Below, piece by piece: positions 53,919 through 58,322 of a stretch of 58,322 nucleotides of DNA. The stretch covers positions 1-58,322 of the forward strand of contig JACZTG010000012.1 of assembly GCA_022573815.1 (NCBI GenBank). Reading direction: 5' to 3'. Made by a program: the position numbers and the translations under genes. Numbering within the stretch: the first letter of the stretch is position 1; each line of letters begins with the position of its first letter. Source of the DNA: Candidatus Neomarinimicrobiota bacterium (GTDB lineage: Bacteria; Fidelibacterota; SORT01). The notes beneath the pieces are model-generated. The model had not been told where the DNA came from, did no database searches, and was given only the letters and a program-made list of their open reading frames with translations.

Positions 53919-54779
53919 TTACTTCCGCATAACAGCGGCGAGTTGTAAATCGTTCAGATAGAGTTGAAGCAGGTTCCGCTGCGTTCGGACGGGACCCAGC
54001 CGGTCGTTCAGCTTCTTTCGCCGGTCGTCCCGGAGCTTCTCAAAAGTCTCTTCAATGCCCATCATTGCGGCGGCGTCTTTTTCTCTGTCGCCCACAGCCA
54101 GCGGATTCGATTTTTCTTTCACAGTGGGCCAGACAGATTCGAAATAATTTATCAGTCGAGTATTATTTTCAGATAACGACTTCCGGTATTTATCCAACGC
54201 CTCAAGCGGATAGTGTCTGATGAGTTTTGTCAGCTCCCGCTGCTCCTCTATTTGCGCTATCTTCCTCAGATTCACCGCTGTTTCCAATGCGAGTTTTCGG
54301 CTCACCTTATCGTCCGACAACACAGCGTCATTTATCCCGTTTTTCGCCTCACTCACAAGCGACCGATACGACACTTCTTCCTCGTCATCGGCATAGATAA
54401 TTGATTCCTCCTCGGACTCCAGCCCCGCTATTCTGTTCTGAATTGCAGCGCTGTGATTAGAATCCGCCGTTTGCAGAAGCGAGTCGTATTCCCGACCGAT
54501 TTTTTCCGATTCGTTCTTTATGAATTCTTCCGAATACCGTTCATCATCCTGAATCTGGTCAAGCTCGGTATCTCGCTGAAGCCGTAACTTTTCCACTTTC
54601 ATATTATACTCTTCCACAAATCCGGGAAAGAGTTCTTTCAACGATGAAATGACGTCCGTTCCGTAAATCGGATTCATATTTGAGTCGGCGGCTACCGCCG
54701 ATTCTTCTGCCACTTCTTCTTTTATATTTTCAATGACTTCCATCTTCTCTTCCGGTTGCGCAGTCATTTCTTGCTCCAT
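53919..54779 (-). CDS. coiled-coil phage structural-module protein
   Basis: A 286-residue acidic and helical protein. Long heptad-like stretches (VEEYNMKVEKLRLQRDTELDQI, KIAQIEEQRELTKLIRHYPL, TFEKLRDDRRKKLNDRLGPV) suggest a coiled coil. No signal peptide. It lies between the tape-measure-like gene (54785) and Dit, where a tape measure or tail accessory is expected. No family match is recognised; it could be a detached part of the tape measure. Confidence 0.7.
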   Translation of the reverse strand: MEQEMTAQPEEKMEVIENIKEEVAEESAVAADSNMNPIYGTDVISSLKELFPGFVEEYNMKVEKLRLQRDTELDQIQDDERYSEEFIKNESEKIGREYDSLLQTADSNHSAAIQNRIAGLESEEESIIYADDEEEVSYRSLVSEAKNGINDAVLSDDKVSRKLALETAVNLRKIAQIEEQRELTKLIRHYPLEALDKYRKSLSENNTRLINYFESVWPTVKEKSNPLAVGDREKDAAAMMGIEETFEKLRDDRRKKLNDRLGPVRTQRNLLQLYLNDLQLAAVMRK

Positions 54780-54784
54780 CTGTG

Positions 54785-55339
54785 TTAAATTCTAATTCCC
54801 ACCGCTCGCATCTGCGAAACAGTTTCGTTTGCCAGTCTTTCGGCGATAGTCGAAATTTTCTCGCTGTCGGAAAAGCTGATATCACCGTTAAAATTATTAT
54901 GGATTTCAACTACTTTATCAGATTGCTCCCCTGTGGAAGAATTGAGACTTCCATCCGCGAAAGTGTTCCGCCAGAGGTCCAGCGATTCCTGCTGAATAGC
55001 GCGACTTGTGTTCAAAATCCCGATAAGCAGATTCGCCTGTATCTCGGTAATCCCCACGAAATGCCGAAACGACGTTGACCGATTATCTGCTGCATCTCCC
55101 CCGGGCAAGCCTCCGTCCGGTTCGTCATCATCTCCGTCTCCATCGCCATCAGAATTATTTCCAGAATTCAATTCATCGTCAATATTTAAGTCATCGTCGT
55201 TATTATCATCGTCATCGTCGTCATCATCCGGCTCTTTTATCGCATCTCTAATACCTTCGAGAATGAAGATTATTTTTCGTTGCTCCTCGAATGTTGTGCC
55301 AAGGACAGCTTCTGTTCTTTCTTTATCCAATTTCGCCAC
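54785..55339 (-). CDS. short tape-measure-like protein with Asp-rich linker
   Basis: The frame is open from TTG 55426, but GTG 55339 (just inside the end of the chaperone extension) is my choice, giving 184 residues; the start is uncertain. An N-terminal helix (TTFEEQRKIIFILEGIRDAI) is followed by an acidic linker of Asp, Asn, Glu and Gly, then helices and an end NNFNGDISFSDSEKISTIAERL...MRAVGIRI that looks like the C-terminus of tail tape measures. Tape measures are usually 500-2000 residues, so this one is very short: it would specify a short tail or is degenerate. Confidence 0.62.
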   Translation of the reverse strand: MAKLDKERTEAVLGTTFEEQRKIIFILEGIRDAIKEPDDDDDDDDNNDDDLNIDDELNSGNNSDGDGDGDDDEPDGGLPGGDAADNRSTSFRHFVGITEIQANLLIGILNTSRAIQQESLDLWRNTFADGSLNSSTGEQSDKVVEIHNNFNGDISFSDSEKISTIAERLANETVSQMRAVGIRI

Positions 55340-55520
55340 CGAATTTTTTAAGCGCACCGGTTGATGCGGATTTATTTCCTTTTGTCTCGGGCTGAGAGCC
55401 GTAACGGGGGTATCTGTTAGCCACAAGCAGAAGCTGCGGATACGAAATCCCGTGCAGAATATAATCGACTTTCCAGTTCGTCAGGGCGACGATCGCCGCC
55501 ACTACATCTCCCATATCCAA
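55323..55520 (-). CDS. tail assembly chaperone extension (gpT-like), read by -1 frameshift
   Basis: A 65-codon stretch starting at TTG 55520 in the -1 frame relative to the upstream chaperone: AAIVALTNWKVDYILHGISYPQLLLVANRYPRYG and a Lys-rich tail. Its frame is already open from 55547, so ribosomes slipping at A-AAA-AAA (55547-55553) would enter it and make a fusion of about 207 residues. This is the typical gpG/gpGT arrangement between tail tube and tape-measure genes. Independent initiation at the TTG is less likely. Confidence 0.72.
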   Translation of the reverse strand: MDMGDVVAAIVALTNWKVDYILHGISYPQLLLVANRYPRYGSQPETKGNKSASTGALKKFGGEIG

Positions 55521-55522
55521 AG

Positions 55523-55945
55523 TCAGACCACCCTCAGCCCGCTGATTTTTTTTAGCAGATCCTCCACGTTGTGCATATGGAAGATTTTATCTATCAGGTT
55601 AGTTATTTCCCGGATATCCATCTTTTCGATGGAATCCGCGGTTACAATGGGGTTTTCAGAATCGTATTCCCGATTCTCATCCAAGAACATCTGAATTATC
55701 GTAATAATATGGTCGTACGGCATATCGAGGATCTTATCCACCGCCGGTTTCAGCTCTTCCTCTTTCTTGGAATTCAGAGCCTCCACACCCACGTAAAGTC
55801 CGTCGCTGTAACGGGCAATTGCTTTCGATATCGCCCTCATCTGAAAAAGCGTTCTCGGTTTGAGAGTATAAGATTTCTCTCCGATTTTGAATTCTTCAGT
55901 CGCCGCCGTTATGATGTCCGCCGCTCTTTCCGCTGACTTATTCAT
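55523..55945 (-). CDS. tail assembly chaperone (gpG-like)
   Basis: A 140-residue helical protein: EFKIGEKSYTLKPRTLFQMRAIS, DMPYDHIITIIQMFLDENRE, IREITNLIDKIFHM and a C-terminal DLLKKISGLRVV. It lies between tail tube and tape-measure genes, the conserved position of the G chaperone. Near its end CTA AAA AAA ATC contains the slippery heptamer A-AAA-AAA. Its ATG is 3 bases beyond the tail tube stop. Confidence 0.82.
   Translation of the reverse strand: MNKSAERAADIITAATEEFKIGEKSYTLKPRTLFQMRAISKAIARYSDGLYVGVEALNSKKEEELKPAVDKILDMPYDHIITIIQMFLDENREYDSENPIVTADSIEKMDIREITNLIDKIFHMHNVEDLLKKISGLRVV
55547..55553 (-). promoter_or_regulatory. -1 ribosomal frameshift slippery site
   Basis: On the minus strand, eight A residues (55553-55546) in frame CTA AAA AAA ATC give the heptamer A-AAA-AAA. 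The -1 frame is open from there into the gpT-like ORF, whereas the 0 frame ends 21 bases later. Matches the general X-XXY-YYZ rule. Confidence 0.65.
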
Positions 55946-55948
55946 CCG

Positions 55949-56440
55949 TTACGCCGTTGCGTCGTTAATCGTGAAAAACGTATCCACTCCGTCCGATGAA
56001 GGCAAAATCTCGAACTCCACAGGCACGAAAGTTATTCCGTCTCTTTTGAACGAAGATTCCGAGTTGCCCAGCGAGACTATCTTGCTGAAACTCAAAGTCC
56101 TGTCGAATCCGGCGGGGTTTCCGTTTGTTACAACGAAACTACCCGTAACGGCTCCCCGCTCGCTCCCTCCGAAAGTCAATGTCTGACCCGAAATTCCGCT
56201 TGCCGGAAGCCCGTAACTCACCGCGAAATTCGCCAGCGCCGCTTCAGCAACATTGGTCTTGCCGAAGAGTCTGCGTCTGACCAACTTCTTTTTCTGCACT
56301 CCAACCGATTGATCCACCATCGCGTCGAACCAGTCCTGTTCCTGCCTGAGCGTAAATCCGCCTTCTGTGGCTCCGAGAGCTACGCTGTCGATACTCAGTT
56401 CGCCCTCGCCCACAAGTATATTGTTAGTTGTTATAGCCAT
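55949..56440 (-). CDS. phage major tail tube protein
   Basis: A 163-residue beta-rich protein: LVGEGELSIDSVALGATEGGF, then QEQDWFDAMVDQSVGVQKKKL, and FKRDGITFVPVEFEILPSSDGV near the C-terminus. The hallmarks are an N-terminal statement of a value plus late strands as in siphovirus tail tube proteins, and it precedes the G chaperone gene. ATG 56440 has AGGAG upstream. Confidence 0.82.
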   Translation of the reverse strand: MAITTNNILVGEGELSIDSVALGATEGGFTLRQEQDWFDAMVDQSVGVQKKKLVRRRLFGKTNVAEAALANFAVSYGLPASGISGQTLTFGGSERGAVTGSFVVTNGNPAGFDRTLSFSKIVSLGNSESSFKRDGITFVPVEFEILPSSDGVDTFFTINDATA

Positions 56441-56511
56441 CAGGTTATCTCCTAATTAGGTTTTCAATTATATAGTTTCCGTCAGGATTAATTTCTGACT
56501 TGTGCATTAAA

Positions 56512-56590
56512 ATCCAACCACCCCTTCTTTTGGCTGCACCAAAATTCACCCCTCCTTCATAAGGAGGGGGCTGGGGGTGGTTTTCATTTA
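56512..56590. repeat. family B palindrome inside the phage module
   Basis: AACCACCCC...CCCCTCCTTCATAAGGAGGGG...GGGGTGGTT spans the gap between tail completion and tail tube genes. A perfect inner hairpin (CCTCCTT/AAGGAGG) and outer arms identical to those in host intergenic regions. Confidence 0.75.
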
Positions 56591-56699
56591 AATTATATAA
56601 TAGATCTTCTGTCGATCACCCCTCACATAAAATCCGTGGTGCGGCGTCCTCCGTCAATCATGGGGGAATATGAATTAACGCTTAAAGGCTCCAGCCGCA

Positions 56700-57131
56700 T
56701 CACGTAGTCTTTATAGCGAACATCCGGAAAATCAATTCCTGCCGATGTTCTTTATGATGCTGTGCGTCATAGATCGCTTCTGTGCTGCTGTCAAAATAAA
56801 TGCTTCTGATGCGTCCGCCGTTGATGGTCATATCTGCGCTGTGCAACAGGTCAACCACCCGATCCGTAATATTTCCTAACGTTGTCAGGTCGGCGTTTCC
56901 GTTCTCCAGATCCTGAACGTAAGCCGTTATTACAAGATTCCATCGCTCCATCGTAGATTCGCTCAGTGTCCGATTTCCATCCACGGTCAGCAGTGGATTA
57001 TCAGTCTGATTCGGACGTTTCGCGCCTGTCCAGATCTTCCCCGTTCCGCCGAGAAACGCCGATGATTGCAGTGTTGCGTCAGCGTTCAGCTGCCGCCAGA
57101 CAGCCGAAAGCAGTTCATTTTGAGAAAACAT
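56700..57131 (-). CDS. tail completion/minor tail protein (DUF3168-like)
   Basis: A 143-residue product. The frame runs on to 57179, but ATG 57131, which overlaps the previous stop (TGATG) and follows AGGAG, is the likely start: MFSQNELLSAVWRQLNADAT. Pattern of the tail-terminator type: short helical N-terminus, strand-rich middle (ERWNLVITAYVQDLENGN), helix NITDRVVDLLH and final strands with RQELIFRMFAIKTT. Position before tail tube fits. Confidence 0.75.
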   Translation of the reverse strand: MFSQNELLSAVWRQLNADATLQSSAFLGGTGKIWTGAKRPNQTDNPLLTVDGNRTLSESTMERWNLVITAYVQDLENGNADLTTLGNITDRVVDLLHSADMTINGGRIRSIYFDSSTEAIYDAQHHKEHRQELIFRMFAIKTT

Positions 57132-57475
57132 CAGCTCCGGCTCCTCTCTCTTAACAATATTTCCCAGTGGGAACGCCAATCACGCTTCGCCACGATTTCA
57201 TACTCCGTTCCCCCGTCGGAGACAAGGTCGTGGACGCGGAAATCCGAACTTATCTTCGTCGCCGTGAACATAATCAGGTCTGCGCTGATTTCTTCTCCCG
57301 AAGCATCCCGTACAATATCGCCCCGCTTAGTCGTGTACGGCTGAATATCGCATTCTATATTTACCTGAATTGTTACAGTTGAAACCGTGTACTCGCCGGT
57401 CACAGGGTCCTGCGTGCCGGCATTTTTTCTGATAACTGTCACCGTCCGTTTTGCTGTGTTGTCAATGAAAGTCAC
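57131..57475 (-). CDS. head closure / head-tail joining protein
   Basis: A 114-residue beta-barrel-like protein: RTVTVIRKNAGTQDPVTGEYT, DIQPYTTKRGDIVRDASG, DLVSDGGTEYEIVAKRDW and IL-rich end. This resembles head-tail joining (SPP1 gp16/HK97 gp10-like) proteins. Start GTG 57475 overlaps the preceding stop (4 bases). Confidence 0.78.
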   Translation of the reverse strand: MTFIDNTAKRTVTVIRKNAGTQDPVTGEYTVSTVTIQVNIECDIQPYTTKRGDIVRDASGEEISADLIMFTATKISSDFRVHDLVSDGGTEYEIVAKRDWRSHWEILLRERSRS

Positions 57476-57723
57476 CGCTCAGTGCCACCATTTTTCAGTT
57501 CTTTCAGAGAAATTTTAATCTCATTCAACGCTTTCTCGATATTTTGGAGCCGCACGTCAATAACGTCTTTCCGGGCGTATTCATCTTTAAATTCTTCCAA
57601 CTCCTCTTTGTATCCGGCAACCCCGCCGTAATTGATGCCCGCTGTGAAGATAAACGCGATAATAGCTATCATCAGAAAGAGAGTATTCAGGTTGAAACCG
57701 CTTTTGAAATCACCGTTAGCCAC
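57472..57723 (-). CDS. small membrane protein with coiled coil, holin- or spanin-like
   Basis: An 83-residue protein: one hydrophobic segment (LNTLFLMIAIIAFIFTAGI) then a charged helix (EELEEFKDEYARKDVIDVRL through LNEIKISLKELKNGG). One membrane pass plus coiled coil resembles Rz-like or holin accessory proteins, but the position between connector genes is unusual. The start is GTG 57723, overlapping the upstream stop. Function not assigned. Confidence 0.62.
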   Translation of the reverse strand: MANGDFKSGFNLNTLFLMIAIIAFIFTAGINYGGVAGYKEELEEFKDEYARKDVIDVRLQNIEKALNEIKISLKELKNGGTER

Positions 57724-58204
57724 GGGCTGTCCGCAGCACGTTCGGACGAAATCCCATCCGCTCGTAATTGTCCGCCATCTTCAGCAAGTCTCTCTTTTGG
57801 AGCTCAACTTCCCCCCGCTCATACCGCTGCCAGCTGTCCTCATCCGAGACTATCGCCCGGTACGCCAACGACAGTGTGAGAAACAGGTTATGCGAATATC
57901 CCTTTAACCGCAGCGGAGTTGACTGAGCCGCACTGAAACTGAACAATCCCTCCACAGGCGAAGAAGCGTCCGCCGAAACGGCGTTGCCCGCGCTGTCCGT
58001 GATTGTGAAGCCCGACTCCACATATTTACTTGGTGATTCGAAAACTTTTGATTCGGAGTCGCTCCCAAGAATCACCTTGTCCAACCGTTTCCTGTTCAGG
58101 TCGAATAAGTTCTGAACCTCTCCGTCCGTCATCACAGAAGATGTGATGTCACCTCTGAACAACCTGAACCTGCCGATAAGCTCGGTCATTGTGCTTCGCG
58201 CCAT
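57716..58204 (-). CDS. phage head-tail connector-like protein
   Basis: A 162-residue protein: FRLFRGDITSSVMTDGEVQNLFDLNRKRLDKVI, a middle strand region and SLAYRAIVSDEDSWQRYERGEVELQKRDLLKMADNYERM. Helical ends with acidic loops fit gp6-like (head-tail connector) proteins, and its place upstream of head closure supports that. ATG 58204 has GGAGAG upstream. Further head genes would lie beyond the right edge. Confidence 0.62.
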   Translation of the reverse strand: MARSTMTELIGRFRLFRGDITSSVMTDGEVQNLFDLNRKRLDKVILGSDSESKVFESPSKYVESGFTITDSAGNAVSADASSPVEGLFSFSAAQSTPLRLKGYSHNLFLTLSLAYRAIVSDEDSWQRYERGEVELQKRDLLKMADNYERMGFRPNVLRTARG

Positions 58205-58322
58205 ACTGCTCTCCTTTTTCTATTTATAAGAGATTAGTCAGGTTTTCCGACGTGATGCTGAATTACCGAACGATTGAATCCTCCAAACGATAAATTGGTC
58301 AGATCAAAATAAAACTTTTATT
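58205..58322. other. short AT-rich end of window
   Basis: 118 bases upstream of the connector gene with no ORF or recognisable repeat. It may hold the promoter of the tail module or the tail end of the next head gene. Confidence 0.4.

Noticed and set aside
54940-55364. Plus-strand Ser-rich ORF 55008-55364
   Set aside because: Mirror image of the Asp-rich linker (GAT/GAC repeats read as ATC/GTC/TCA) on the other strand.

Overview
The window comes from a diderm (Gram-negative) bacterium. It has many lipoproteins with a lipobox, a TonB-dependent receptor with an N-terminal carboxypeptidase-like domain, outer-membrane barrels, SecG, TrkAH, MurA and DacB. The carboxypeptidase-like TonB extension, DUF885 peptidases, toast-rack protein and TSUP exporter suggest a marine member of the FCB group, perhaps Marinimicrobia-like. 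That placement is inference; no rRNA is present.

Layout. 1-2000: a TPR protein cut by the left edge, preceded by a small secreted or lipoprotein peptide ending YGWAY, then an HTH-receiver regulator. 2.4-9.1 kb: a peptidase cluster (DUF885, M16, DUF885). 9.2-10.7 kb: an anchored esterase and tRNA-Gln. 10.9-16.5 kb: a tightly overlapping minus-strand operon (crotonase, HMGL/LeuA-like enzyme, DgcN-like DUF1611, enolase-superfamily racemase/epimerase, DacB) that probably handles peptidoglycan-derived D-amino acids. 16.5-20.4 kb: trkH, trkA, threonine aldolase. 21.1-27.0 kb: a coupled chain HAD phosphatase-acpS-nnr-vanZ-recN-murA.

27.2-31.8 kb: a mercury cluster with a broken MerB fragment, an ArsR-type regulator with a clear promoter and operator, MerT, two CopZ-N-like Cys-rich metallochaperones, a DUF302 protein, a membrane protein and an outer-membrane barrel gene. 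The barrel gene is a single reading frame interrupted by TGA-Pro-Leu-TGA-Gly exactly where relatives carry CxxCG, and a hairpin with a GGUC loop follows. I read this as a candidate double-selenocysteine (UxxU) mercury-handling protein. No merA is visible.

32-34.5 kb: a FecA-like receptor with a Fur-like palindrome upstream. 34.9-39.6 kb: a DUF4382 lipoprotein, an ECF sigma factor with a toast-rack partner, and a TPR lipoprotein/secreted protein. 39.6-43.1 kb: the glycolytic operon pfk-pgk-tpiA-secG-tRNA-Leu(GAG); the PFK has PPi-type signature residues. 43.7-46.2 kb: a lipoprotein, a tiny membrane protein and a TSUP permease.

47.1-58.2 kb: a siphovirus-like connector and tail module (connector, holin-like, head closure, tail completion, tail tube, tail chaperones with a -1 frameshift site, short tape-measure-like protein, evolved Dit with LamG/CBM insertions, hub). 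It is interrupted by an opposite-strand PD-(D/E)xK nuclease and by host-type repeats, which suggests long residence. A 10-codon ORF ending in the same YGWAY as the peptide at 951-1205 sits at the end of this module.

Nearly every intergenic gap over about 250 bp is filled by three interspersed hairpin-forming repeat families. Family A: CATTGCGAG...GCAATCTC / GAGATTC...GAATGACA. Family B: CCACCCC...CCTCC...GGAGGGG and its partners. Family C: GTGCGGGTTAGGGC...GCCCTGACCGCAC.
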